54,911 bases of DNA from an uncultured Prevotella sp. (GCA_900315775.1 ONAJ01000012.1:1-54911), one strand, 5' to 3'; shown: positions 40,508 through 50,545, counted from the stretch's first letter. Notes: a model not told the origin generated them from the sequence alone. Numbers and translations are program-made.

Positions 40508-43500
40508 TTATTTCAGTTTATAAAATAGTGAGTAAAGAACAGGTATGATGATGAGTACAATGATAGTTCCGGCGATGAGTCCACCCATGATAGCGGCAGC
40601 CAATGAGCCGAACATATCATCGAAAAGCAATGGAACCATACCCAGCACTGTGGTGAGAGATGCCATAGTCACTGGTCTTAGTCGTGAGAGCGATGCATCA
40701 ACAATAGCCTGTTGACTGTCTTTCCCACTTTTCAGTTGCAGTCGCATCTCGTCAACCAGTACAATTCCGTTCTTGAGCATCATACCCACCAATCCCAATA
40801 TACCTACGATGGCAACAAAACCGAAGTTATGACCAGAGAGGAGCATAGCTGGAATGACGCCTACTAAGACGAATGGAATACAACAGAATAGTAGCAATGC
40901 TGTGCGATAGCTGCGGAACAACCATACCAGAATACCGAACATCAGTAGTATTGCCAGCGGGTAATTGGCAAAGAGGTTCTCTATCGACATGTCGGTTGCT
41001 TTCTTCTCTCCTCCCCATTCTACTTCGTAGCCAGTAGGAATCTGTAATTTATCAATTTCCTTTTCCAAAATCTTACGTGCCTCTTCAATGCCATATCCTG
41101 GAGCCGGCGCTCCTTCTACGGTCTGGACGCGTTTTCCGTTGTAATGCGGAATGACGGGCTCTTCCCATTCTATTTTTATACCGTCGCTTACCTCTGCAAG
41201 TTGTGCTGTATTTGTAAGCTGCGGCATTTTACCATCATTAAAGGCTTTCAGTAGCTGCTCTTTGTCTGTTATCTTGTTGAGGTCAGGCAGCATACTGAAT
41301 ACTGTTGCATCGTCAAGGTTAGCCTGTGGCTGTCCCTTTCCGTCTGTGATGTTCACATAGATGTTGTTTCTCTCGGTGCCGCTGTAGAATACTCCTACAG
41401 GAAGTCCGTCGGTAGCCGACATTAGCGACAAACCCACATCGGAACGTGTGATGCCCTTCTGACGTGCACTGGGCTGATTATATGCTATGTGCAGAGTGGG
41501 GTAGCGTGGCATCCAGTCACTCGTTACGGGTTCCATTATGCCCTTGTCGCGTACAATGGCCATAGCTGTATCTGCCAGCTGGTGCAATACGGCAGGGTCT
41601 GATCCCAAGAAGCGAAGCTCTATGGGATAGCGCATGAACATCAGGTTATACCTCTTAACCTTTACATAAGCGTCGGGATAGTCGGCAGAGAGCTCGGTCT
41701 GCAATTCATCGACGTGTTTGTCAAGGATGCGTGCATCTTTGAAATCAACTATCAACTCTCCATAAGCCAGCGATGGCAGCGCCACGGAACGTACCAGATT
41801 GTAGCGACAAGGGGTAGCTCCTACCGATGTGGTGACGTGTGTCACGTAGTCTTTAGCCATCAGTTTCTTACGCATACTCTCCAGGTCGGACTTCACCTGG
41901 CGGGTATCGTTACCTTCCGGTAACTGATATTCTATGTATAGCTGGTCGTAAGCCATGTCGGGGAATAGTCCCTGTGGCATCAGCTGGTAGCCAAGACCGG
42001 CAACTAACAGCAGTATAAGCATCAGTGATATCGTTAGCTTGCGATGGCGAAGCGACTTGCCGAGTACATTTGCAAGCATTTGATGCCAACGACTGTTGTA
42101 AAGAGCTTGCGGCTTTTGTTCTTCTTTCGTTACCAACCAGCGCTTAGCGAGGATAGGCACAAACATCAAAGCCAGCATCCATGACAGGAAGAGCGATACT
42201 GCCAGCACAATGAACATGTCACGAACGTAGAGTCCTGTTACATCGGGACTCAAATAGATAGGCAGGAATGCCAGAATAGCTATCATCGTTGCTCCCAACA
42301 ATGGGATGGCTGTCTTCCGTCCGATGGACGTAAGCGCTTCCATGCGGGATTTTCCTGCAAGGCTATCGACTAAGATTCCATCGACAATAACGACAGCATT
42401 ATCCACCAGCATACCCATCGCCAGGACGAATGATGCCAAAGAGACGCGCTGTAGTGTTCCGTCGAAATAGTACAGCACAAAGATGGTACCCAGCACGGTA
42501 ATCACCAGCGTAATACCCAAGATAAGTCCGGAACGGAAATTCATGCAGAAGATAAGCAGCACGATGACCAGTAGCACGGATTCAAAGAGGTTCAGCATGA
42601 AGTTGCCCAGTGCTGAATTCACACGCTCGGGCTGGTAGAATATCTTTTCACATTTCACACCGGCAGGCAGACGCGTGCTCTCTATCTCCTCAAGTTTCTT
42701 GGTGACTTCATTTCCGACCTTTATAATATCGGTGCCTGAGGCTGCTGATATGCTTATGCCTAAGGCGTGCTGACCGTCACGCAACATTTCCGCACGCTGT
42801 GTCTTCTCGTCGTCTAATGTTACATCGGCAATATCGCCCAGTCTAATTTGGTCATTCTGATGCCCTTGAATGACAAGGCTCTTTATGTCTTCTGGCGTCT
42901 TGTAGCGGTCGTCAACACATACTCGGATGCGTCGTCCGCCACTCTGGAAATAACCGGAATAAACGTTGGCATTCTGACCGTTCAGTGTGGCGATGACCTC
43001 AGCGGGAAGCACTCCTAAGTGTGCAAGCTGGTCCTGTCGCAGCGACACATTGATGCAACGAGGTTTCTTGCCGTAAATATCAACACGTCCTACGTCATCT
43101 ATCGTGTGCATCTCGCGTTTTATCATTTCGGCATAGTCCTCCAATTCCTTTGGGCTCATGCCGTCGCCTGTCAGTGCATAGAACATTCCCGACACATCGC
43201 CGAAATCGTCCTTCACCATATACTGTGCACCCGACGGTAGCTGTGTTTCTTCTAACCTGTTGCGCATCAGTACCCATTTCCGCTGAAGTTCGTCGGCAGG
43301 CACCTCGGGGTCAAGTGTTACAAGGATGTAGCACATGTCGGCATAACTGTAGCTTTGCGAGAAGCTGATGTCACCTGTTTTGCTTATACTCTTCTCAAGC
43401 GGGTCGGTGAGCTCCAGTTCTACCTGATGCGACGATGCACCTGGGTAGATGCCTACCACCAAAGCTTGACGTACTACTATCTCTGGGTCTTCCAATTTCG

Positions 43501-43603
43501 GCATGACATAATAGGCAAGCAGACCACCTAACGAGAGGATGGCAATGAAGAGTGCCACCAGTCTTTGGTTGTTCAGTGCCCAATGCGAAAAATCAATCTT
43601 CAT
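40508..43603 (-). CDS. RND-family efflux pump, inner-membrane transporter
   Basis: 1031 aa, AcrB-like size, with two repeats of six membrane helices and two large periplasmic loops. Features: the first helix NNQRLVALFIAILSLGGLLAYYVMP, the VLAMGMLVDNAVVIVDGI segment of TM4 with the proton-relay aspartate, RLPAGVKCEKIFYQPE, and TM10-11 LMFGILVWLFRSYRTAL then GLVGMMLKNGIVLVDEM. This is the hydrophobe/amphiphile-exporting type. With its adaptor and TolC partner upstream it forms a complete tripartite pump. Substrate unknown. Confidence 0.92.
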   Translation of the reverse strand: MKIDFSHWALNNQRLVALFIAILSLGGLLAYYVMPKLEDPEIVVRQALVVGIYPGASSHQVELELTDPLEKSISKTGDISFSQSYSYADMCYILVTLDPEVPADELQRKWVLMRNRLEETQLPSGAQYMVKDDFGDVSGMFYALTGDGMSPKELEDYAEMIKREMHTIDDVGRVDIYGKKPRCINVSLRQDQLAHLGVLPAEVIATLNGQNANVYSGYFQSGGRRIRVCVDDRYKTPEDIKSLVIQGHQNDQIRLGDIADVTLDDEKTQRAEMLRDGQHALGISISAASGTDIIKVGNEVTKKLEEIESTRLPAGVKCEKIFYQPERVNSALGNFMLNLFESVLLVIVLLIFCMNFRSGLILGITLVITVLGTIFVLYYFDGTLQRVSLASFVLAMGMLVDNAVVIVDGILVDSLAGKSRMEALTSIGRKTAIPLLGATMIAILAFLPIYLSPDVTGLYVRDMFIVLAVSLFLSWMLALMFVPILAKRWLVTKEEQKPQALYNSRWHQMLANVLGKSLRHRKLTISLMLILLLVAGLGYQLMPQGLFPDMAYDQLYIEYQLPEGNDTRQVKSDLESMRKKLMAKDYVTHVTTSVGATPCRYNLVRSVALPSLAYGELIVDFKDARILDKHVDELQTELSADYPDAYVKVKRYNLMFMRYPIELRFLGSDPAVLHQLADTAMAIVRDKGIMEPVTSDWMPRYPTLHIAYNQPSARQKGITRSDVGLSLMSATDGLPVGVFYSGTERNNIYVNITDGKGQPQANLDDATVFSMLPDLNKITDKEQLLKAFNDGKMPQLTNTAQLAEVSDGIKIEWEEPVIPHYNGKRVQTVEGAPAPGYGIEEARKILEKEIDKLQIPTGYEVEWGGEKKATDMSIENLFANYPLAILLMFGILVWLFRSYRTALLLFCCIPFVLVGVIPAMLLSGHNFGFVAIVGILGLVGMMLKNGIVLVDEMRLQLKSGKDSQQAIVDASLSRLRPVTMASLTTVLGMVPLLFDDMFGSLAAAIMGGLIAGTIIVLIIIPVLYSLFYKLK

Positions 43604-43619
43604 AATGGAGTTCTCAAAG

Positions 43620-44696
43620 TTATTTCAGGTTTCCTACGTTCAGTTCGGAAGTTTTCTTCATGACACTTACCTTCTGACCGTCAGTTAAATGATGAACACC
43701 AGAGGCTACAATCTGACTGCAGCCCTGCAAACCAGTAGAAATGAAAACATTCCCGTCGTTCTCCACACGTTCTACCTTTACTTCTTTCTTCTTCACTGTG
43801 GAGTTCTTTTTGTCATACGCATAGACGAAACTCTTCTGTCCTTCTGCCCACACGGCACCCGTCGGTATTTTAACACCTTCGTTTACGACCTGTTTCTGCT
43901 CTACTTCTACCATAGCGGTCATTCCAGGTGTAATGTCGGCAACGCTTTCTCTCAACGACAAACGCATCTCGTACAGGTGGTTGTCGTTTGCCATAGCAGC
44001 AACACTCCTCACGACAAGCGGGAAAGTCTTTCCAGGTATCGAATTGAATGTTGCCGTATAGGTGGCTGCCTGCTTACGCTGTGCATAGGCGCGCTCAGGA
44101 ATATTGATGACTACATCAACTCCCTTCGAGGAATATACCGACAGCACGGGAAGTCCGGGACCGGTAATCTCCTTCGCCTGCTTGTAAACATCTTCCACAT
44201 ATCCGCTGAAAGGTGCACATATTACACAGTCCGAGAGTTGGTTGCGATGGTGCGTCAGTTTCTCCGTAATCTGTTGCAGACCATAGCGCGCCTTGTCGTA
44301 GTTGTTGTCACTCACCGCACGTTCTTTGTGCATCGCCATCACACGCTCACACTCTGCCTTAACCTGACTGTATTCTGCTTCTGTAGCTCGCAGCTGTGTA
44401 CGGTAGTCGCGGTCGTCAAGACGTGCTATTACTTGTCCTGCATTGACGTGGTCGCCTTCTTTTACCAACACTTGTGCAATGGTTCCGGCAACCTTAAATG
44501 ACAGATCAGTCTTGTTCATAGCCTCTGTCTTAGCAGGGTAAGACGCACTGACTCCTTCTGTCGAAGGGGTTATGTCAATAACATTAACCAGTTGTGCCTG
44601 GTCATTCTTATTCTTCTCTTTGCAGGCTGTCGTCAGACAGAGCAACATACTAAATGCGAGCACCAGTGTGCCGCAGTTCATAATCTTCTTTTCCAT
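43620..44696 (-). CDS. RND efflux pump periplasmic adaptor (MFP)
   Basis: 358 aa lipoprotein (LLCLTTACKEKN, Cys near 25). Adaptor domains in order: beta-barrel/lipoyl half (LSFKVAGTIAQVLVKEGDHVNAGQVIARLDDRDY), a coiled-coil hairpin (about 85-150), lipoyl second half (CVICAPFSGYVEDVYKQAKEITGPGLPVLSVYS) and a membrane-proximal domain (VKIPTGAVWAEGQKSFVYAYD). It bridges the RND transporter encoded next to the TolC channel encoded before it. Spacing is 16 bp to the RND gene and 2 bp from the TolC gene stop, so the three are one operon. Confidence 0.92.
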   Translation of the reverse strand: MEKKIMNCGTLVLAFSMLLCLTTACKEKNKNDQAQLVNVIDITPSTEGVSASYPAKTEAMNKTDLSFKVAGTIAQVLVKEGDHVNAGQVIARLDDRDYRTQLRATEAEYSQVKAECERVMAMHKERAVSDNNYDKARYGLQQITEKLTHHRNQLSDCVICAPFSGYVEDVYKQAKEITGPGLPVLSVYSSKGVDVVINIPERAYAQRKQAATYTATFNSIPGKTFPLVVRSVAAMANDNHLYEMRLSLRESVADITPGMTAMVEVEQKQVVNEGVKIPTGAVWAEGQKSFVYAYDKKNSTVKKKEVKVERVENDGNVFISTGLQGCSQIVASGVHHLTDGQKVSVMKKTSELNVGNLK

Positions 44697-44698
44697 TG

Positions 44699-46120
44699 TT
44701 ATATTCTTCCAGCAGCTTTACGCCATTTCATCATTTTTACTTTTGCCGTATAACGCGACTCTATAAGTTGTGCATATGCCTCCTGCCACAACACTTGCGC
44801 TGTAAGCAGGTCGCTCAACGTCTCCATGCCTACGGAGTATGCACTGTGACTGATATGCAGATTCTCTTCGCACTGGTCCAAGTTGCGCTTCCTGAGTTGC
44901 AACTCCAGTCGTGCCTCGTCCACCTCGTTGGCTTGCTGTTGCAAGTCCAGATTCATCTTGTCTGCCAACTCCTCCTGACGGAGTAGCTCTTGCTGATAAG
45001 CTTCCTTGGCTGCAGCAACCTTGTGTTTTGTTTCGTTACCGTGGAAGAGAGGCACTTTAAGCACCGCTCCTACAGCCATATTGAATTTGCCGCGGAACAG
45101 CTTGCTGTCCATCAGTTCCATACCATCTACCATTCCGGCATTAAACATCAATCCCAACTGTGGCCTGTATGCCGATTTCTCCATACGCACCTTTTCATAT
45201 GCCATCTGCGAGTTTAACTCAAGCATATGATACTCGGTTCTATTGGTAACGCTGGCTTCCTTATCTACCAGCTCCACAATGTCGTCGTTGTGTTCTTTCA
45301 CGGGGTCAATCATGCTGTCAAGAGGCTTACCTATGAGCTGACAAAGGTTCATCCTTGCCAGTCTCACGCCGTTCTCTGCCTGACGTATCTTCAACTCGGC
45401 ATCAGACTTCTTTACAGCTACCTTCAACTCGTCATTACGACTCGCCATGCCGTGATTCGTGGCACTCTTCACCTCTTGTTCTATCTGTGTTAACAGCGAG
45501 TCGTACTTGTGGGCTACTACTTCCATCTCCTTGGCTTTTACCAATAACTGGTAGGCTTCATAGACCTCCACAATGATATTCTCACGGGTGAGTTCCTGTG
45601 CCTGGGAAGCTATTTTTACTCCCAACTTTCCCATCCTGTTCGCCGTGGAAATCTTTCCTCCGGTATATAACGGCTGCTCCAGACTGATATTAGCTGCCAG
45701 CGTATTCTTAGCCTTATATTTTATGTCAGGATTAAGTGGCTGCACGTCCTGCGCAATCCTTTGTGATATCTGTCTGCGCAAAGCATCATTGACAACAAGC
45801 GGAAACGAGTTCTGTATCTGTTGTCCTACATGGTTTCCAAAAGGCGTGGCGATATCCATAGTGGAAGTCGTCTGTAACGTGCTGTAGAAGTCAATTGCAT
45901 TCAGATTTATATTGGGGAAGAAGTTGGCATAGACCGATTTCTGCGTATGCTTATACTGGTTCACCATGTGGTCGGTGGCCTGTATCTGTTTGTTTGACAT
46001 CATCGCCATCGTAACGCAGTCGTCAAGGGTCAATACTTGAGCCTTGACGATTCCTGCTAAAGATAGCAGGCATGTAAGCATTGCCGGTCTGATAAAACTA
46101 TTTATGGTAGGTTTCTTCAT
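44699..46120 (-). CDS. TolC-family outer-membrane channel
   Basis: 473 aa outer-membrane efflux protein. Signal peptide (LTCLLSLAGIVKAQ), then two internally repeated halves of alpha-barrel helices and short beta strands: LTLDDCVTMAMMSNKQI at the start and LELQLRKRNLDQCEENLHIS... YSVGMETLSDLLTAQVLWQEAYAQLIESRY at the end, both signature regions of the TolC fold. It completes the tripartite pump. I chose the ATG at 46120 (MKKPTINSF); three codons upstream is another in-frame Met. Confidence 0.9.
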   Translation of the reverse strand: MKKPTINSFIRPAMLTCLLSLAGIVKAQVLTLDDCVTMAMMSNKQIQATDHMVNQYKHTQKSVYANFFPNINLNAIDFYSTLQTTSTMDIATPFGNHVGQQIQNSFPLVVNDALRRQISQRIAQDVQPLNPDIKYKAKNTLAANISLEQPLYTGGKISTANRMGKLGVKIASQAQELTRENIIVEVYEAYQLLVKAKEMEVVAHKYDSLLTQIEQEVKSATNHGMASRNDELKVAVKKSDAELKIRQAENGVRLARMNLCQLIGKPLDSMIDPVKEHNDDIVELVDKEASVTNRTEYHMLELNSQMAYEKVRMEKSAYRPQLGLMFNAGMVDGMELMDSKLFRGKFNMAVGAVLKVPLFHGNETKHKVAAAKEAYQQELLRQEELADKMNLDLQQQANEVDEARLELQLRKRNLDQCEENLHISHSAYSVGMETLSDLLTAQVLWQEAYAQLIESRYTAKVKMMKWRKAAGRI

Positions 46121-46142
46121 AAACAACATTATTCATTCAATA

Positions 46143-47957
46143 TTAAAATGACACTGCTTCCAGTTTCCCGTCAACCGGTTTCTGGTAACCGTCATGTTCG
46201 GTTCCGTAGTAGCTGGAGTTAGTTTTGCAGATAAAGCTCATTTTGAACTCTTCCTGCTGTTTGTAGCCCTTCAGCTCAAACCCTTTTGGAAGTATTGTAG
46301 CCAAGTCGTCGTCGAGGCGTTTCAGCAGTTCGTAATTCATTTGTGCGCCCTCTTCCAATATCAGGTGTGCCACTACTCGCTGATTAGTTGCCTTGTCGCT
46401 GTCAATGGCGGTGACGAGGCTCTCCTTGACATCCTTGTCCTGACGCAAACGGTTGGCTATGTCGAAGAGATATACTGGAGTATCGTCGGGAGCTTTCACG
46501 GACTTGCCTATACGTCCATAGACGTAAACCAGCCCGTTCTCGTCCATCTCGCAAAGGTCACCGGTATGTATCCAGTCGTCTTCTTTCGTACAGTGCGACA
46601 GCTTTCCGTTCTCCAGATATCCTGCAAGTCGGGTAGGGGTGTTAACCCATAGTTCGCCGCGTTGGTTGTATCCTAACTCATTGCCGTCCTTGTCAAAGAT
46701 ACCTACTGTAAAGCCTGGATAGGGGTAGCCCACACTGATGGCGAGCTTGTCGTTGCGCTTGTCAAGAACGTCTGGACGGTAGTCAACGGTGATGACAGAG
46801 AATACCTCACTCATGCCGTAACCTGATACAATACCGGTATTCGCATTGCACTTCCTTGCCAGCGCGTCCATCCATGCTAACTTCTCCGGCGTACAGCCCT
46901 CGCCACCCATGATGGGCAGTACGAAATGGCTCAGGTCAACCTTTTTACCTTTTGCCAACTGCTGTTCGATGTTGCGGAAGAAGCCTGCCCACAATGGACC
47001 GGGTACCAGCGTCATGTTAGGACGGATCTTTTTTAAGCATTTATTGAAAGTGTCCTGGTTCAGACGAGGTTCCATATGTATTGTCATGCCATACACCAAT
47101 GGTACGAGTACTAATACAAATAAACCAGTACATACGAAAGGAGGAAGTTGACATAGTGATGTATAGCCTGGGGCGAGAACTCTATGTCGCATATTCATTA
47201 TCTTCATTCCGCGGAACATCTCTACCATAGCCTTGTCGGTCATGCAGATGAGTTTTGCCTCGCCGGCTTTAGTGGTGCCGCCTGTCGAGAATACCATCGC
47301 TACGCGGTCCTTCTGGAAGGGTGCTTCGGTTGGACCTTCATACTTGCCGAACCTTGCAATGGCCTGGCGCATCGTCATGTACTTGGTATGACGGTTGCGC
47401 ACCTCGTGGGTCTTTACCCAGTTGGCAAGACCTAAAATGTGTTTCAGCGGTGCTCTCATTGAGGCGGTGACGTCCATCAGTACCACATACTCAAACTGGG
47501 GCTTCTTCAGTATCTTGCTCAGCAGTCCTTCCATGCCGTCAAACACAAAGGCTACCTTTGCCTGGGCGTAGTATTTCTTCAGCGCCTCGGAACTGGCTGA
47601 CATGTTGGGCATAATGGTGGTAACTCCTATGCTGTCGGCAGCAAAGAGTACATAGTACGACTCTGGCGCTGCAGGACTGAACAACAGTATCTGGTCGCCT
47701 ACACCAAGTCCCATGCCTTTCATCACTCTCGCCCACTTCTCTACCTTTGCCAATACCGTGCTGCGCTTAATGTGCCTGCCGAAATACACCATAGCGTCGT
47801 GCTGGTTGTTGTCTGCCTTTATCGCTGTTGATATGAACTTCCACAACGTCTGCTCTGGCATCGCTTCTTCCAGTATCTCGGCAGCGCCGTCACCGTAGTA
47901 CTTCTGCCATACCTTCTCCTGCGAAGGCTTAACTATTATTTTTTCTGTATTCTTCAT
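46143..47957 (-). CDS. AMP-forming acyl-CoA synthetase / ligase
   Basis: 604 aa adenylate-forming enzyme. It activates a carboxylic acid with ATP, usually to a CoA thioester. Motifs: P-loop VFSTGGTTKAGEAK, the aromatic/adenine motif SGYGMSEVFSVI, ribose-binding DDWIHTGDLCEMDENGLVYVYGRIGKSVK and a carboxy-terminal lysine region (ELKGYKQQEEFKMSF). SSEALKKYYAQAKVAFVF is typical of fatty-acid ligases. I chose the ATG at 47957 over a GTG two codons earlier. It begins 7 bp after the stop of the hydrolase-like lipoprotein gene and precedes the TolC gene, tying lipid-acid activation to the export genes; the actual substrate is not known. Confidence 0.88.
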   Translation of the reverse strand: MKNTEKIIVKPSQEKVWQKYYGDGAAEILEEAMPEQTLWKFISTAIKADNNQHDAMVYFGRHIKRSTVLAKVEKWARVMKGMGLGVGDQILLFSPAAPESYYVLFAADSIGVTTIMPNMSASSEALKKYYAQAKVAFVFDGMEGLLSKILKKPQFEYVVLMDVTASMRAPLKHILGLANWVKTHEVRNRHTKYMTMRQAIARFGKYEGPTEAPFQKDRVAMVFSTGGTTKAGEAKLICMTDKAMVEMFRGMKIMNMRHRVLAPGYTSLCQLPPFVCTGLFVLVLVPLVYGMTIHMEPRLNQDTFNKCLKKIRPNMTLVPGPLWAGFFRNIEQQLAKGKKVDLSHFVLPIMGGEGCTPEKLAWMDALARKCNANTGIVSGYGMSEVFSVITVDYRPDVLDKRNDKLAISVGYPYPGFTVGIFDKDGNELGYNQRGELWVNTPTRLAGYLENGKLSHCTKEDDWIHTGDLCEMDENGLVYVYGRIGKSVKAPDDTPVYLFDIANRLRQDKDVKESLVTAIDSDKATNQRVVAHLILEEGAQMNYELLKRLDDDLATILPKGFELKGYKQQEEFKMSFICKTNSSYYGTEHDGYQKPVDGKLEAVSF

Positions 47958-47963
47958 ATTCAC

Positions 47964-49217
47964 TTATTCGTTGTTGGGGTCTAACTCGCCCGCCATGTCT
48001 GCAGGGTCTTTCACTATGCTGGCATCATACAGCGAGAGTACTGCCGAAAGCAGGTGAATGGCATGTCCGCCCAATTTTTCTTGGATTTGTTTTATATTGA
48101 CAATATCCCTTACTACTTTAGGCATATAGAAATCATACCACTGCATATTGCTGTTTACCGATCCGTCAGGCATCGTGCGCAACTTGGTGTAGTATTTTTT
48201 CAGTTCATCATAGTTGATGAGTTCGTCGTAAGGGTTGCTTGACATATAGAATGGCAGACGCGGGTTCCAGCCGTCATAGTACTTCTGGGTTGGTGGATTG
48301 GGAACTACGTCCTCATAGCCCTTAACCTGGTCCAGCATCGTAGGACCCTCGCCGATATATGTGGCACGCAGCCTGAAGAGCGCTTGCAGGTCGGGCGTGG
48401 CATCTCTCTCCATATACTGCGCAAAACCTGTGGCAGCAACGGTTCCAAGCGATGTTCCCCAGTTGTTGGAATAGCCGTTGTCGGCAAGTGTAACCCCCTC
48501 CTGGCGCATAACCTCGAGGGCGGCAAGCACACAGTCTGCCATCTGCAGCCCGGTCAGGTCGCCCTGAAGGTTCTCTCTAATAAGGTCCTCCATCTCGTAC
48601 CTCGCACCCTGACCGTCGGGCTCTATCACGGCAGAGTTGTGCAGCGCGTGCATAGCCATCATTGTAACCGAGTGTGACGGCAACCACGAGTTCTCAAAAT
48701 ATGCTTGGTGATGATAAAGCGTGAGAACATCTACCTGGTGAGGTTTGCCCACCGTGTTCGTGGGGAATATCACACTACCTACAAGAGTCGTGTCGTTGCC
48801 CGTCTCGCCAGATATGCTGTTATAGGTAAACACGCAACGCTTTATGTTCCACAGACGCGAACCGTCCTCAGCAGTGCCCACACGCTCCTTAAACAGTGCA
48901 TCCATCTGGGGCAGACGCGTAGCAGCCACCAACTTCAACTGGCCCTTTATCAGATTCGCTATAATATCACCAGAAAAGCTAAGCATAGGCCAACTGCCTA
49001 TAACCTCTCCAAATTTCGATGGGTCGTACGTGTTCTTCTCTGTCACGTCACGCAACGTCTGTGTCGATGCATTTATCGGATGAAAAACCTCCGATCCCGG
49101 ATTCTTTCCGCCACCCTGTTCCTGGTTGTCGCTGTCACTGCATGCCGTCAGCATACCGATTGACACCAACGCCACGAAACAAAATGTTACATTCTTAAAA
49201 ATAGTCAATCTTTTCAC
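47964..49217 (-). CDS. Hydrolase-like lipoprotein, paralogue A
   Basis: 417 aa. Lipobox MLTACSDSDNQEQGGG. The body looks like an alpha/beta-hydrolase: LVGSVIFPTN, VDVLTLYHHQAYFENSWLPSHSV (oxyanion-side strand), and GYSNNWGTSLGTVAATGFAQYM, where GTSLG fits the GxSxG nucleophile elbow. It may be a surface esterase or lipase. About two thirds of residues match its neighbour, paralogue B. A 45-bp block (49110-49154) over the lipobox and start of the mature part is identical in the two genes, suggesting recent duplication or gene conversion. It is followed 7 bp later by the acyl-CoA ligase gene. Confidence 0.7.
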   Translation of the reverse strand: MKRLTIFKNVTFCFVALVSIGMLTACSDSDNQEQGGGKNPGSEVFHPINASTQTLRDVTEKNTYDPSKFGEVIGSWPMLSFSGDIIANLIKGQLKLVAATRLPQMDALFKERVGTAEDGSRLWNIKRCVFTYNSISGETGNDTTLVGSVIFPTNTVGKPHQVDVLTLYHHQAYFENSWLPSHSVTMMAMHALHNSAVIEPDGQGARYEMEDLIRENLQGDLTGLQMADCVLAALEVMRQEGVTLADNGYSNNWGTSLGTVAATGFAQYMERDATPDLQALFRLRATYIGEGPTMLDQVKGYEDVVPNPPTQKYYDGWNPRLPFYMSSNPYDELINYDELKKYYTKLRTMPDGSVNSNMQWYDFYMPKVVRDIVNIKQIQEKLGGHAIHLLSAVLSLYDASIVKDPADMAGELDPNNE

Positions 49218-49252
49218 GTTCTAATTATGTTTAAAAAAGTAATTTGTTGGGT

Positions 49253-50512
49253 TTACTCTTCATCAAATATGTTATTTGACATTAGAATTCTCTCCATATC
49301 ATCAGGGTCTTTCACTATACTGGCAGCCATCAGCGAAACTACAGCTGAGAGCAAATGGTTGCCGATTTCCCAAGTCGCTTCGCTGATATCTTCTGAACTT
49401 GTAATACTTTTTACTATAGCAGGCATATAGAAATCGCACCACTTAACATTTTTGTTTATAGTTCCGTCCGGCATGGTGCGCAACTGCGTGTAGTAACTCT
49501 TCAGCTCATCATAAACTATCAATTCATCGTCTTTGCAGGACGACATATAGAAAGGCAGACGAGGATTCCATCCGTAAAAATACTTCTGAACAGGCAGGTC
49601 TGCCTCATATTGTTTACAATCCTTTATCTGGCTGAACTTTGTAGGACCCTCGCCAATGTATGTGGCACGCAGTTTGAGGATCTGCTGCAGTTCTGGCGTG
49701 GCATCGTTCTCCATATACTGTGCAAAGGCAGTTGCAGAAGTGGTGCCTAACGATGTTCCCCAGTTGTTCGTATAGCCGTTGTCGGCAAGAGTCACACCCT
49801 CCTGGCGCATCACCTCGAGAGCGGCAAGCACACAGTCAACCATCTGAAGGCACGACAGGTCACCATATATTGTTTCATAAATCAACTTATTCATATCATC
49901 CGATGCACCAAGACCGTCCGGTTCTATCACGGCAGAATTGTTCAGCGCATGCATAGCCATCAGAGTGACTGATTGAGATGGCAGCCATGATTTCTCAAAA
50001 TAAGCTTGATGGTGATAAAGCGTAAGTATATCCACTTGATGGGGCTTGCCTACGGTATTGGTAGGGAAGATGACACTGCCTACAAGAGTAGTGTCATTGC
50101 CAGTCATGTTAGATATACTCTGATAGGTAAACACACGACGCTTGATGATCCACTGTCGTGAACCGTTGGCAGCAAGTCCTACTGTCCTCAAAAAGCGGGC
50201 ATCCATCAAAGGAATACGAGTTGTAGCAACAGTCCTCAGCGTCCTTTTCATCAGATTGGCAACACCTTCGCCGGCATAGCTCAGCATCGGCCAACTGCCT
50301 ATTGCCTCGCCAAACTCCGTAGGAGTGTATTCGCTCTTCTCGATGACTTCAAGCAATGTCTGTGTCGATGCATCTGTCGGCTGAGTAGCCTCCGATTCCG
50401 GATCCTCTCTGCCACCCTGTTCCTGGTTGTCGCTGTCACTGCATGCCGTCAGCATGCTCACTAATACAACAAATCCCAGCACTACAACCCTCGCTAATAC
50501 CTTCCATTTCAT
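49253..50512 (-). CDS. Hydrolase-like lipoprotein, paralogue B
   Basis: 419 aa. Lipobox VSMLTACSDSDNQEQGGR, then the same domain as paralogue A: EAIGSWPMLSYAG, VDILTLYHHQAYFEKSWLPS, GYTNNWGTSLGTTSATAFAQYM (GxSxG-like) and LRTMPDGTINKNVKWCDFYMP. I chose the ATG at 50512 because it opens the signal peptide and sits 34 bp after a good promoter; the longer frame upstream is not supported. It is the first gene of the likely operon B-A-ligase-TolC-MFP-RND-subtilase. Function otherwise unrecognised. Confidence 0.7.
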   Translation of the reverse strand: MKWKVLARVVVLGFVVLVSMLTACSDSDNQEQGGREDPESEATQPTDASTQTLLEVIEKSEYTPTEFGEAIGSWPMLSYAGEGVANLMKRTLRTVATTRIPLMDARFLRTVGLAANGSRQWIIKRRVFTYQSISNMTGNDTTLVGSVIFPTNTVGKPHQVDILTLYHHQAYFEKSWLPSQSVTLMAMHALNNSAVIEPDGLGASDDMNKLIYETIYGDLSCLQMVDCVLAALEVMRQEGVTLADNGYTNNWGTSLGTTSATAFAQYMENDATPELQQILKLRATYIGEGPTKFSQIKDCKQYEADLPVQKYFYGWNPRLPFYMSSCKDDELIVYDELKSYYTQLRTMPDGTINKNVKWCDFYMPAIVKSITSSEDISEATWEIGNHLLSAVVSLMAASIVKDPDDMERILMSNNIFDEE

Positions 50513-50545
50513 AATAATTCTTCTGTAAATTGTTACAATTCGGCG

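Noticed and set aside
43689-44501. Plus-strand open frame of 270 aa opposite the MFP adaptor
   Set aside because: Complement of a clear adaptor gene, no recognisable domain.
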